Positions 13,095 through 24,577 of a stretch of DNA of 64,000 nt are shown here, one piece after another. The notes beneath the pieces are model-generated. The model saw nothing but the letters and a program-made list of their open reading frames with translations. It made no database searches and had not been told where the DNA came from. Each line of letters begins with the position of its first letter. The stretch's first letter is position 1. The translations under genes were made by a program, and so were the position numbers. The stretch comes from Punica granatum. Taxonomy: Eukaryota; Streptophyta; Magnoliopsida; Myrtales; Lythraceae. The stretch covers positions 2,232,001 through 2,296,000 of the forward strand of contig NC_045127.1 of assembly GCF_007655135.1 (NCBI RefSeq), in the 5' to 3' direction.

Positions 13095-15620
13095 CTATGC
13101 ATCATCAGTGGAGAGGAATGCCTCGAGAGGATGCTGCTTCTTGCAACCCCAATGGCAGTTCCAAGTGCACAGCGAATTGAAGATTGCAACTCTTGTTGAG
13201 TGAAGCGATATAATATTTGAAGTGGAAGGAGATCTTGATAGAACAAGTGCATACCCGTCATCCATATAGTCCGTGCCATCTGGGAATAGCTGCCACAGAA
13301 GGCTCCCGCCTCCACTTCCGCCCTTCTTAGTGGAGTTGAGGAGGGTCCTGTACACAGTCTTGAAGAGAGTGTCTCGGAAGGTTGAGTTGTATCCTGGATC
13401 TTTAGTGGAGACGCCAAACTCAGAGAATAAGACGGGCATGTTGAGGTACTTCTGGGCATCTTCGATGTGGGCTTCCATCCATGATATGATGAAAGGGAGA
13501 TGAGCATCCGAAATTTCTTGGGAAATCCTACATGATCAGTCAGTTTATTGGTTTGGTTATCAAAGGCCAAACTGTTCTTTTTCTTTGCCAGGAGACAGAA
13601 ATCCTCTGGAAATTGCAGTTTCAGTTGTCACGAGCATGACGCAATAGGTTTATAAAGAAAAAGATGCTTTTAATCGGTTCAGGATGATTTAACTTCATGC
13701 TCTTCAAACCATTGGAAAAATGCATTTCACCATAATCGAGAAGATATATATGCTACAGGAATAGGATACTTACCAAGAGTCTGCATAGATGTGAACCGAT
13801 GCGAAATCAACACCAAGAACCAGATGGTTCCTTATAAAGTCAGTCCCGACTTGTTGGGCATATGTGTTTGGATTGAACTGAACTCTGTTTGGTGTTGAAG
13901 GGCCGTAAAATCCTTCCAAACCAATCTCCACTAGGTGCTTCGGATCTACGCTTTTTACGTAGACTGCCATTTCTTCTATCCATTCCTAGACCGAGGGGAA
14001 AAATAGTCATCAGCCGCTTGCAGTTTCCAACATCTCAATGCATTTCAGTAATACAAGATCAAACCTGAAGAATATCACCGGAGGGATCTGAGGGGCATCG
14101 AGGCTCGTTCATTAGTTCCCATGCAAATATTGTAGGATCCTCCTTATAGGTTACATTTGTGATCGTATTGATTCTATTCAAAACCATCTATTGCAGCAAC
14201 AAAAGGATGTTAGGATGTTGTTACATACCAAGAAGATTTCTACATGTAAATACAAAAAAAAAAAAAAATGACGGCAGAGAGATACTAGCCTTGACGTGGG
14301 CCTTGTAATAGCTCTTGAGAGTTGGATTTGAGAAGAATTCATCATCTGATGTCAAGTTTAGGCCAGCGGCTTTCCCCCATTTGACGTACTGAGGTTTGCC
14401 ACCATACGCATCCCAGTTATTAACCAATGGCAATATCAGCCTGATCTTGTACTTCTTTGCTTCACTCACCACAAAATCTAAGGCCTGTAATTTCAAGTTC
14501 AGGTCCATTAAACCCACAATTTCTTTCGGCCTCTGGTGCAATTTTTAATGATGAATATGTAGACTTTTCAACTAGTTCTGGCCAAAGATCACATGATATT
14601 GACTGGTTTTGGAATATGTAGACCAACATTTCAATACATGATCATCGATAATATCACGAATTTTCAGGATATATTATCAAAGTTACTGAAAAAATTACTA
14701 ATATAAAGAAAGTTTGAGAAGCAAGAAACAGCAACTACCTGAAAAATTTCTTCATCATAAACTGATGGAGATTTCTGAAGAGCCCGCCACTGCCCATCAT
14801 TGAAGGCCCAAGTCCTGCAGACTGTTAAACCCACCGAAGAAGCTTGCTGGAACACCTCAGTCACCTTTCCTCTTGTAGATTGATCGGCGGCAAAGACCAT
14901 CAGCCAGTAAGTGTTGAACCCATTGACATAGAAAGGCTGACCATTGACCATGAATTGATTGCCTTTCTTCTCGACCATTTGCCACTCATCTGCTTCCATT
15001 GCACCTGAGCTGTAAACCCTGGAGCAATGAAAAAATGCAACAATACAATATATCTCTATAAATGAGCAACCACATACATGAGTATTGTGAATTTAACATA
15101 AATTAACCTCAAATTGGAGCCGATTAAAGCAAGATTTTGAGCTTTAAAAGGGATTTGAACATATGCCCTTGTAATGTTATTTGGTTCAACTCTATTTGTC
15201 ACTTATCCACTCAGAACCCTGGAAAATGAGGGGGGCAGGGTACTGTAAGCATGGCTTATAATAGCATGGACAGCTTAATCTGGTAACCAACAAGGTATAG
15301 CAAATATGCAGCGACAACAAAGTTTCAGCCAAACGATGATGTGTAGCTCAGATAACAAAAAAATAAAAATAAAAAAGGTTTCCCATCTGGGCACACTGTT
15401 TGTAAAATATTCTTTCCTGTACAAGGTTTGCATATCTAGTGGATCTATACCCTTGGCTCCTGCTAGAGAAAGCAAACTGACTCTCCGAATCCTCCAAAAT
15501 CATCTTCAATGGATCATTCCCACCAAAACCAAGACCAGTTGAAATCTCAATCAAAACGAAACAAACGAGTATCAAGAAAAGGATCCTATTGGACCCAAGC
15601 GCTTTCTCGGAGAATCCCAT
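13095..15620 (-). CDS. MAN: Mannan endo-1,4-beta-mannosidase (GH5 subfamily 7)
   Basis: A secreted hydrolase that cleaves beta-1,4-mannosyl bonds in cell-wall mannans and galactoglucomannans, used in wall remodelling, germination and fruit softening. Proposed minus-strand exons: 15620-15451, 15018-14739, 14484-14290, 14187-14065, 13985-13774, 13527-13095, giving 470 aa. The N-terminus has a hydrophobic signal or anchor segment ([14 protein letters not shown]). Family signatures follow: [28 protein letters not shown] and [20 protein letters not shown] carries the acid/base Glu243, and VLFSEFG carries the nucleophile Glu363. The end has the usual [15 protein letters not shown] block. The third intron uses a GC donor (AAG|GCTAGT at 14290/14289). 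The first donor (CAAGG|GTATAG) is the least certain. All catalytic residues are intact. Confidence 0.92.
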
Positions 15621-15665
15621 GTTGTCGGGTCACAAGGGCAGAGTCTGCATCTTCGCTGAAGAACA

Positions 15666-15673
15666 TATTTATA
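15666..15673 (-). promoter_or_regulatory. Candidate TATA box of the mannanase gene
   Basis: On the minus strand this reads TATAAATA, 46 bases before the mannanase ATG. The position fits a short 5'UTR. It is supported by motif and spacing only. Confidence 0.45.
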
Positions 15674-15679
15674 CACAAA

Positions 15680-16660
15680 CCCAACTCATAAAAAGAAAGA
15701 AAGAAAGAAATAAATAAATAAAACTGTGAGCAAAGAAATTGGGAGAATTTACAAAAGAAGAGTGGAGTAGAGGAGATATCTCCACTTGGCTTTAAAGTCA
15801 AGGTTGTCATTCAGCGTTGTATTCTTTGCTCCTGTGCCATTGTTGTCCTTCCTTCAGTATAGATCATTGGGTCTGGTTTCTTATGGCTTTAGATGTTAGG
15901 TGGGTTGTAAACAATTCAGGCAAAAAACTACTCCCCAAGATAAGTTTCGGTCATCCATCACATTCCTTCTCCAACCTCAAGATAATGCAGAGTTCTAGAC
16001 AAGGACCCAAAAAATATCCTCATGATTCAAACTTTGTGCAAGAAAAATCAAGGCGAGATCAGTAAGCTAATAAGCTATATTCAGAGGCAGAAGGAGAGCA
16101 AGAGTTACCTTTGCGCTTGCCCTGAGAATGCATGGACTACACAGAGAGGCAGACCCAGATGAAAATATGAGCTCTAATGGAGCCTTTTCAGGGGAAGACA
16201 CAACTCGTCTTGAAAAGTCGGCTAATGGAGCTGAAATGAGTAAAGGGGGTACCGACTGGTCAGTTCTGCCATTCATTTATGAGTTCACCATGGCCGATCA
16301 GTCCATCCATGGCAATTTACCGAGAAAAATCTCATCTTTTCAGGAATTACGCAGCAGAAAAACAGATGTTTTCTCTTTGGTTGTCTATGATCGTTTCCCG
16401 GCATTTCTTGTTGCCACCTAACCGGACGACCGTGAAGAAAGTGAACCAGTCGGCGGTTCAACTTCAACCGAATGAGACTTTCCGGACCGTCTGATGCCAA
16501 AGAAAACCGGGCTGCGGGCCCACTTACAGAGCCCATGAAATGGGCCTGATGTGCCCATTAAGCTAAATCACGGCAGTTTCAGTCGCTGCACAGCAGCAGG
16601 CACCTGCCCCCGCCTCCCCACTCTTCCCGCCGCCGCCGGCCAGCCGATCGGGGCCTCGTA
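15680..16660. other. Intergenic region between the mannanase and aminotransferase loci
   Basis: Several short frames occur on both strands (for example 15817-16065 and 16128-16421 plus) but none shows a domain or splice logic. A GC-rich patch at about 16560-16670, ending near a GTATGT donor-like site at 16669, may be the leader exon of the aminotransferase locus downstream. Confidence 0.4.
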
Positions 16661-17368
16661 GTCGTACGGTATGTTTGAGATACAGTGATTCCTAGGAGCT
16701 CGGGGCTCTAGTCCTTTTTCTCCTTTCATGATTGCGTGTCTTCTGTGAACTAAATTCGGTGGGTTTCTGCTGTGGATTGGGGTGACGAGTCGGCCCTTTC
16801 GAAATGTATTTACTTTTTCACCATCTGTTCATTTGCTGCTGAAATCTTCTCTTCCTAATGCAACCTTACCGGCTGGCAATGGAAGTATTATGCTGTGCAT
16901 ATTGAAGAATGTGACTTTCATGATGAGCTAGAAAGTTGACACGATCATTTTTTTTCATAATGAACTATGAAACTTTGGTCTGAAATAAGCTTGCTTGGTT
17001 AATGGGGAGAATGCCCATCTGTAAATTCCTTTGTCTTCTGAAATTTCTGATAGCACGATTGCGTGATTTCATCACCGCCAGAGTAACCTTTAGGAAGATT
17101 TTGAATATCGTTTAGTTTATTTCATTGTTGTCTAACTTTGATAATCATTGAAATTTTGACCCGACGTTTGGATGGAGAGGACAGATTGTTGTGTAACTAC
17201 TCTGATCCTTAAATGCTGGTCCAAATTTAGTAATATATAGTGTGTGTGTGTATATATATATTTTGGGATAATTATTAGAGTAATGTTATGTTAAAGTTGC
17301 TGCATTTTTTTTTTTGGATAGAAAGTTGTCTTTGTTGATTTGCATAAGGAAGATCAATTGTTATCGCT

Positions 17369-17437
17369 ATGAGCTCTACACGAATTTCATTCAACCAGTC
17401 AATACTGAACTCGTGCTATATTCGCCGACAATTCCTC

Positions 17438-17472
<35 letters not shown>

Positions 17473-19085
17473 ATTGAATGTCAAAATTAGCAGTGGGAGA
17501 GTTACTCGCACGTCTCTTGATGTGGAGGTCAAATCGCCTGTCGACAAGGCAGGATCCAATAAGAGCAAGGAAGTGATTGAGGAGGCAGCAAGGTTTCTAG
17601 TAGGGCACGTATGCGAGAACGCCCATTGTGCTTGGCAGTGACAAAGGATGTAAATTGTATGGGCGAGAGTATTTGGACATGACCTCGGGAATTGCTGTGA
17701 ATTCCCTGAGGCACTCAGACCCTGATTTGGTTAAGGCAGTGATCGATCATGCAAATACTTTGGTTCACGTCAGCAATGTGTACCACTCTGTTCCTCAGGT
17801 CATCACTTCTGCTGTTGTTACATTGCATTTGCTGTTTTGATGGCTTCGACTATTTAGTCGTACAGGTGGCTGAGGGAATGCACTGAATGATTATTGCACT
17901 ACTCCAAAATTGAAGTCTATTGATATCTCTTAACTCAGGATGAGTCAGATGCAACTTCCGGACATTTTATAAGCAACCCAAAATTGGAAAACTGGGGGTC
18001 CTTAGATATATATATATATATTTTTTAAATACATTTTTTTGAATCAGAGAATTTGAGAAACTTTGGACCCTATCAAACTTAGTAAATCAGATAGATATAA
18101 TGAGAAGATAAAATAATTCGCATTATGATACAAGATATTGATAAATAGCTGATCTGTGCACTTTGGCAGAGTGAATGTTCTATGTCTCTCCAAAGAAACG
18201 ATTTTAGCATATCTGCTTATTCCTTGTTGGAGATTTCAGAAGTTAGCCATTGTTTTGTCTGATCAATTCGATAACATGTTCCATCACTTAAATAAATTGT
18301 TATTATTGCTGTAGATAGAGCTTGCCCAGCGACTTGTGGAGAGCTCCTTTGCTGATCGTGTCTTCTTATCGACAACCGGAACAGAAACAAATGAAGCAGC
18401 TATCAAGTTTGCTTGAAAGTTTCAGAGGCATTCAAACCCAAATGAAAAGGAACCAGTCACAGAGTTTGTGGCCTTCACGAATAGCTTCCATGGGAGGACA
18501 ATGGGAACCATTGCATTAACAAGCAAAGAGTAGTATAGATCTTCCTATTGAGCCTGTAATGCCTGGAGTCACTTTTGTAGAGTATGGGGAATATACAGGC
18601 TACAATGGAAGTAACACAGAAGGGCAAAACTGCAGCTGTATTCGTGGGCCCCTTCAGGGCGAAGGAGGCATACATAGTGCAACGAAAGAGTTTGTGCAAT
18701 TTCTTTGAAGTGCTTATGATGATGCTGGGGCTCTTCTGGTGTTTGATGAGGTAATGAACTATATATAAGCAAAGGAAATAAGGAATTCAGCACCGAATAG
18801 AATTGCTTAAGCACTGCTGGATCGTCGCCATGTAATTCTTACGCCCTCTGTACTGGTTGTTCTGAATCTGCATCAATATTTCCTCTTAACAGCAGTACTG
18901 TAATCTTACCTATAGGTTCAATGTGGGCCTGGGCGAATTGGTTACCTCTGGCCACATGACTCTCGCGAAGCCTCTCGCTGGAGGGATGCTCATTGGAGCC
19001 GTTCTGGTGACTGAAAGAGTCTCTTCTGCCATAAACTATGGAGATCACAGGAGCACATTCGCAGGTGGACCCCTAGTCTGCTGAG
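17369..19085 (+). pseudogene. Acetylornithine aminotransferase (class III PLP), decayed copy
   Basis: The intact enzyme makes N-acetylornithine in plastid arginine synthesis. Recognisable exons are about 17369-17798, 18315-18750 and 18916-19085. The first has a transit-like N-terminus, then [20 protein letters not shown] and [14 protein letters not shown]. The second has [39 protein letters not shown] and ALLVFDE. The third has [15 protein letters not shown] with the PLP lysine, and [15 protein letters not shown]. Defects are a frameshift near 17608 (start of the expected GTYAR), TGA at 18414-18416, TAG at 18531-18533, a frameshift near 18545-18560, TGA at 18706-18708, and an internal deletion before LAKPLAGG. 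The C-terminal third is not visible. A GA microsatellite at 17442-17470 sits inside the presumed transit peptide. It cannot make a full enzyme as read. Confidence 0.85.
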
Positions 19086-21500
19086 ATTCTTGCGAGCTGT
19101 TTGCCTGTTCTTGACGAGAGCAGCAGCTCAAACTAGTCCAGAAATCTCGCTGAATTCGAGTAAGCGCACCTGGGACAGACAAAAATAGGTTGCTAAATTT
19201 TACCATAGATCATGTCTATGCGGCAGCTCACTTACAACAATAAGCCATGCCATGCAAATGTCCAATTGGTAGAATCACTAAATGCTTCTGCTACGCCTTC
19301 AAAGATGATTATGCTGCATACTAGTAATGCATTTTGTGTTGCTAGCTACCCGATCTCATGTCTTCCGTCATTAATACCCCGTTTTCATCTTGCCGAAGTT
19401 TCGGTTATTTTTCCGGTGCTTTCATCTCATGTTAATCGCGCAGGAACAGTTCTCTGGAAAATCTGCTTGACAATGGGCGTTTTGAGCATACTCCCAGCAA
19501 GGCAGCAGCTCATCGCGAGTACTGGAATACAAGATAGGCATTTCGGAATCAAAGTTTATTACGTAGAATCGTTATTCACGGTAAAAGTCACATTCAATCG
19601 GATCACATATAATCTAATCGATTCATGATTGACTAGTATATTTTATGTATTTATGTACGTATATCAAGTTACGAATTGACAAGTATGACCTGGTCAATAT
19701 CGTTGCAAAAATAAGTAAATTAATAAAACTTTTCTTCCAAATTAACTGCATTTTTCCCAAATTAAATAAGTTGAGGTATTTCACCCAAAAAGGAAAAAAA
19801 GAAAAAAGAACAAGTCGAGATGTTTGAGGAACGATAATTAAGTTGAAAAATATTTTCTGCAATAGGACACTAATTAAAGGAAAAATAAGATGACACTGAT
19901 TAATGAACCAAGTCTTAATCAGACCGAACAATATTCCGTCCTTGTCAAAAAAAAATATAATTATTATCCCGTAGGAAAAATCATCCCCGACAGCCATCGA
20001 CAGAATGCAAAATGGCAGAAACGCGTTATCATAGCACTATAATGAAATAAAACAATGAATTTTTATTTTATTTTAAAAAAAAAAGAGGAGAAAAGAAAAG
20101 GCTGGAACGCGCTAATCTCCATCACAAATTTGTAGGCTAGTGGCAAAGTCAGCAATACAGTTGCGCAGTCGAGGTCATTCACGTCATTTCCCTACTCAAA
20201 ACAACTCTCTCACTCCACGTCAGGCAAGGAGAGGAGGCTTATTAATTAATTAGTTATTAATTAAGTTAAAAAAATTAATTAACTCCAACATTTGATTAAG
20301 GAAATATTATACGTTTCGTCCTCTAAGTTTGATTATTTTTCTATTTTAGTCCTTTTTCTATTTTTTTTACCATTTACATTTTATAGTTTTGGTTGCTTTT
20401 TTGTCACAATCATTTTCCTTTTTCTCGGTTCGTTTTCATCCAATTGCTTTGCTTACTTTTATGTTTTCATCCTTTTATTAGAGAAATTTCTAATTTTGAT
20501 CCTTAACCTTTTGTAATTACTTTTTTCATCCTAATTCTTTTTTAGTTCATATTTTTCTTAATATTAGACGTTTTATTCTTATAATTCTACTGCTTAATTT
20601 TCCATAAAAATGCAACATTTTAGAAATAAAATATTTTTTAAGTTTATTTAAAAATAAATTACGATAATAAAAGAAAAAACATGAACCTATTTAAATTAAT
20701 GAGAGGGAGCAAGCGTTTAGGTTGTAGGCAATTTTGGCAGGGGTAGTTTGTGTTAAAACTATCAGTACTCGAATTTGCAAGTAAAAAAATTGAAAAATAT
20801 AGAAAAAAAATTAAAGGCAATTATATCTTGATAGCCACAAATCATGTTTGTAACACAATGAATGATGTCGTAAAGCATAATGATGACTATAATTGCAAAG
20901 AAAAATGTTAATAGATCTATAGGCCTACGATGACCTCTCCTAGGACAATGGTGCTCGATGTTGTCCCTTACCATCGCTTGTCTCCTTATCATTTTTCGTT
21001 TAACAGTGAGCACTACCTGAGTTGATATTACTTATCCCTTAAACTTCAAGTAAATTCATATACTTCACGTTATTATTTTAATCTATTATTAATATTTTTA
21101 ATTTTAAAAAGTAATTATTTTTGGTGGACTAAAAAGAATGAAAAAGTAATCTTTATTTTATGATATGTCATGTTGGTAAGAAGTTTAACGTTGATGTAAC
21201 ATTCAACGAACAAAAAAGAATTAGAAAAAAGGAATAGTAAAAAAAGGTTGAGAATCAAAGTTAAATTTTTTCTTAATAATTATTTTTATAAACAGATCTA
21301 AATAGAAAAATAATCTAAGATATTGAATGAAATTGAACCAAAAAAAAGAAAAAGGATTAAAATGAAGAAGTACTCGAAGATTTTAGATATAAATGATAAA
21401 AAAAAATAAAAGAAGGACTAAAATAAAAAAGTAATCAAACTTAGAACAACAAATGTATACTTTCCCTTTGATTAACTAAAAATCAGTAGTAGTTCAGCTC
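19086..21500. other. Intergenic, upstream flank of FERONIA copy 1; partly duplicated at 25.7-28.3 kb
   Basis: No gene is visible. Three blocks recur elsewhere in the window. About 19530-19860 recurs at 27769-28080. About 20035-20840 recurs, shortened, at 25750-26290. About 21300-21500 recurs at 28080-28280. In each pair the order of short words is kept with scattered substitutions. These blocks are the duplicated promoter-side flank of the FERONIA locus. Confidence 0.65.
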
Positions 21501-21677
21501 ATTCTCCCGTTGTTTACGGTCTCTCTTTCTTCTTCACACATCCTCTCCCCCCACCCTCTCTCCCCCTTCCTCTCTGGCAGACACCATAACGACTCGGTAC
21601 GATCTGCCTCGGTTGACTCACGGCGCCTCACGGCGCCGCCGCCTCCCGTCCTCAGCTCAGCTCCGTTGCTCCACAAG

Positions 21678-21878
21678 GTATCATTCGGAACTCTCCTCCT
21701 TCTTGCCGTCCGTTCAGTGCCGGTGCGTCTCTTGTTCTCCGACATGTGAAATTTCGCGCTTCGATCTTGTATCTAGCCGCTCGTAGCTTCTGTCGATTGA
21801 GGTCGGGATTGGGTATTTAACGATCCGTGATTCTTCGTCGGAGAACCTTGAGCTGATCTGGAGTTTGGTTGATTCTAG
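21678..21878 (+). other. Probable 5'UTR intron of FERONIA copy 1
   Basis: The donor CCACAAG|GTATCATTC (21677/21678) and the acceptor GGTTGATTCTAG (ending 21878) bracket 201 bp just before the ATG at 21890. FERONIA genes are known for an intronless coding region, so an intron confined to the leader is plausible. It is inferred from signals only. Confidence 0.5.
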
Positions 21879-21889
21879 CTCTTGAGTCC

Positions 21890-24577
21890 ATGAGGAAGAC
21901 TACTGTGAGCAGCAGTAGCTGTTACGGTTCAGTTCTGATCTTTGTCTGCCTCTTCGTTTCGATTCGTGTCTATGCCGGTGATTATGTTCCCACTGATAAG
22001 TACCTGCTGAATTGTGGGGCGAATTCGAAGGCTACCGATTCCGGTGGCCGTGAATGGACACCAGATAACAATTCCAAGTTCTTGTTGGCCACGGCTGAAT
22101 CGACCACTGCAGAGGCTTCCGAGCAGGCCTCGTCGGTCGACACAGTCCCCTTCATGACAGCAAGGCTTTTCCACTCTGATTTCACCTACAGCATCCCACT
22201 GTCTCCGGGCCATAAGTTCATCCGGCTGTATTTCTATCCCTCCACGTACAACAACCTCAATGCAACCAATGCGATATTCTCCGTCACCACCGGACGATAT
22301 ACCCTTCTCAAGAATTTCAGCGCCGCCCAGACGACCGAGGCTCTTAACTATGCCTATGTGCTTAAGGAGTATTCCTTGAACGTGGTGGGTGATACCTTGA
22401 ACATCACTTTCAGCCCCTCAAAGAAATATCCCAACACGTTCGCGTTCGTGAACGGGATTGAGATCGTCTCGATGCCTGATATTTATAACACTGTTGATGG
22501 GCAAACCATGATTGTGGGTACTCAGACTCCATTCATTGTTGATAACACCACGGCTCTCGAGCATGTTTACCGCTTGAATGTTGGAGGGAGTCTGATCTCG
22601 CCCTCACGTGACACGGGACTGTACAGATCGTGGTACGATGACTCTCCATACATCTATGGAGCAGCCATTGGTGTTACAGAGACTGCTGGCCCCAACATGT
22701 CAATTAAGTACCCTACAAAAATGCCTACTTATGTTGCACCAGTGGAGGTCTACCAAACTGCACGATCTATGGGGCCAAATGCGAGCGTCAACTTGCAGTA
22801 CAACTTGACTTGGATCTTCTCGATTGACTCTGGGTTCTCCTATATGGTTCGGCTGCATTTCTGTGAGATTGCTGACAACATCACGAAAATAAACCAGAGG
22901 ATGTTCGAGATCTTCATTTACAATCAAACTGCTGAGACCGAAGCGGATGCAGCGGGATGGGTCGGGGGCAATGGGATACCGGTTTATAAGGATTATGTGG
23001 TATTTGTTCCGACTGGGGTTCCACAGCAGGATCTGTGGCTTGCACTTCATCCACAGACATCTCTGAAGTCTGAGTATTATGATGCGATTTTGAATGGAGT
23101 GGAGATATTCAAGATAAGCGATGTCAATGGGAATCTTGCAGGGCCTAATCCTATTCCAGCTCCAAAGCAAGCAATCATCGATCCCACAGGGGTAGGATCA
23201 TCAGGAGGATCTGGTAAATCGAAGAGTCAGATAGGAATTATTGCAGGAGGGGTTGGTGGTGGAGTTGTTTTGGCTCTTTTAATTGGTTTCTTTGTAGTTG
23301 GTGCTTCCCGAAGACGTAGACAGAACAAGGATTCGAATGCAAGTGATGGCCCCTCAGGGTGGCTTCCCCTTTCTCTTTATGGAAACTCACACTCTGCCGG
23401 TTCAGCAAAGACAAACACAACAGGAAGTTATGCATCTTCCCTTCCTTCGAATCTTTGCCGCCATTTCTCCTTCGCAGAGATTAAAGCTGCCACTAACAAC
23501 TTTGATGAGGCTTTGCTCCTCGGAGTGGGAGGTTTCGGCAAGGTGTACAAGGGAGAAATCGATGGAGGAACGACGAAAGTCGCAATCAAGCGTGGGAATC
23601 CTCTCTCTGAGCAGGGCGAGCATGAGTTCCAAACTGAGATTGAAATGCTCTCCAAACTCCGCCACCGTCATCTTGTTTCTCTTATCGGGTACTGTGAAGA
23701 GAACACCGAAATGATCCTTGTTTACGACTACATGGCTCACGGAACTCTGCGTGAGCATCTCTACAAGACACAGAAGCCCCCTCTCCCGTGGAAGCAGAGA
23801 CTCGAGATCTGCATCGGTGCTGCACGTGGCTTGCACTATCTCCACACAGGTGCCAAGCACACCATCATCCATCGTGATGTTAAGACGACCAACATTCTCC
23901 TGGACGAGAAGTGGGTGGCAAAGGTTTCTGATTTCGGTCTGTCGAAGACAGGTCCCACATTGGACCACACCCACGTGAGCACTGTGGTGAAGGGAAGTTT
24001 TGGGTACTTGGACCCTGAGTATTTCAGGAGGCAGCAACTGACTGACAAGTCTGATGTTTACTCGTTTGGGGTCGTGCTCTTTGAAATCCTCTGTGCCCGT
24101 CCAGCGCTGAACCCGGCACTGCCGAAAGAGCAAGTAAGTTTAGCAGAATGGGCTGCTCATTGCCACAAGAAAGGCATTCTTGATCAGATCATAGACCCCT
24201 TCCTCAAGGGCAAGATTGCTCCCGAGTGCTTCAGGAAGTTCGCTGAGACAGCAATGAAGTGCGTGGCTGATCAGGGCATTGACAGGCCTTCGATGGGTGA
24301 CGTGCTGTGGAACCTCGAGTTTGCTTTACAGCTCCAGGAGAGTGCAGAGGACAGCGGGAAGGGACTTGGTGGAATGGAGCTCGAGGGGACTTATGATGGA
24401 GCCATCAAAGGCAAGAAGGACCCCAATGCATCTCCAGGGTTCGACAGCAACGTCACCGACTCGAGGAGCAGCGGGCTGAGCATGAGCATAGGCGCCCGGA
24501 GCCTTGCGAGTGAAGACTCCGATGGCCTCACGCCCAGCGCCGTATTCTCCCAGATCATGAACCCTAAAGGGCGGTGA
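21890..24577 (+). CDS. FER: FERONIA-type receptor kinase (CrRLK1L family), copy 1
   Basis: A plasma-membrane receptor kinase that binds RALF peptides and wall pectin, and controls growth, wall integrity, immunity and pollen reception. It is an intronless CDS of 895 aa, the same length as Arabidopsis FERONIA. The start is ATG at 21890 (MRKTTVSSS); a TTG upstream in frame is not a start. A signal peptide ends near residue 30. Two malectin-like domains follow (roughly 35-420), with many N-glycosylation sites. The transmembrane segment starts near 448 (IGIIAGGVGGGVVLALLIGF). The kinase has GVGGFGKV (545-552), Lys567, HRD Asp663, DFG Asp681 and DPEY Glu710. The tail has SRSSGLSMSIG and ends SAVFSQIMNPKGR, the hallmark FERONIA C-terminus. 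Everything needed for activity is present. A shorter tandem copy lies 10 kb downstream. Confidence 0.96.
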   Translation: MRKTTVSSSSCYGSVLIFVCLFVSIRVYAGDYVPTDKYLLNCGANSKATDSGGREWTPDNNSKFLLATAESTTAEASEQASSVDTVPFMTARLFHSDFTYSIPLSPGHKFIRLYFYPSTYNNLNATNAIFSVTTGRYTLLKNFSAAQTTEALNYAYVLKEYSLNVVGDTLNITFSPSKKYPNTFAFVNGIEIVSMPDIYNTVDGQTMIVGTQTPFIVDNTTALEHVYRLNVGGSLISPSRDTGLYRSWYDDSPYIYGAAIGVTETAGPNMSIKYPTKMPTYVAPVEVYQTARSMGPNASVNLQYNLTWIFSIDSGFSYMVRLHFCEIADNITKINQRMFEIFIYNQTAETEADAAGWVGGNGIPVYKDYVVFVPTGVPQQDLWLALHPQTSLKSEYYDAILNGVEIFKISDVNGNLAGPNPIPAPKQAIIDPTGVGSSGGSGKSKSQIGIIAGGVGGGVVLALLIGFFVVGASRRRRQNKDSNASDGPSGWLPLSLYGNSHSAGSAKTNTTGSYASSLPSNLCRHFSFAEIKAATNNFDEALLLGVGGFGKVYKGEIDGGTTKVAIKRGNPLSEQGEHEFQTEIEMLSKLRHRHLVSLIGYCEENTEMILVYDYMAHGTLREHLYKTQKPPLPWKQRLEICIGAARGLHYLHTGAKHTIIHRDVKTTNILLDEKWVAKVSDFGLSKTGPTLDHTHVSTVVKGSFGYLDPEYFRRQQLTDKSDVYSFGVVLFEILCARPALNPALPKEQVSLAEWAAHCHKKGILDQIIDPFLKGKIAPECFRKFAETAMKCVADQGIDRPSMGDVLWNLEFALQLQESAEDSGKGLGGMELEGTYDGAIKGKKDPNASPGFDSNVTDSRSSGLSMSIGARSLASEDSDGLTPSAVFSQIMNPKGR

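Noticed and set aside
21869..21889. FERONIA start seven codons upstream
   Set aside because: The codon is TTG and lies before the putative leader acceptor. The first ATG (21890) matches the family.
23402..24133. Long minus-strand frame (243 codons) across FERONIA copy 1, repeated in copy 2
   Set aside because: A shadow of the strongly conserved kinase frame. It has no domain of its own, and its presence in both copies follows from their identity.
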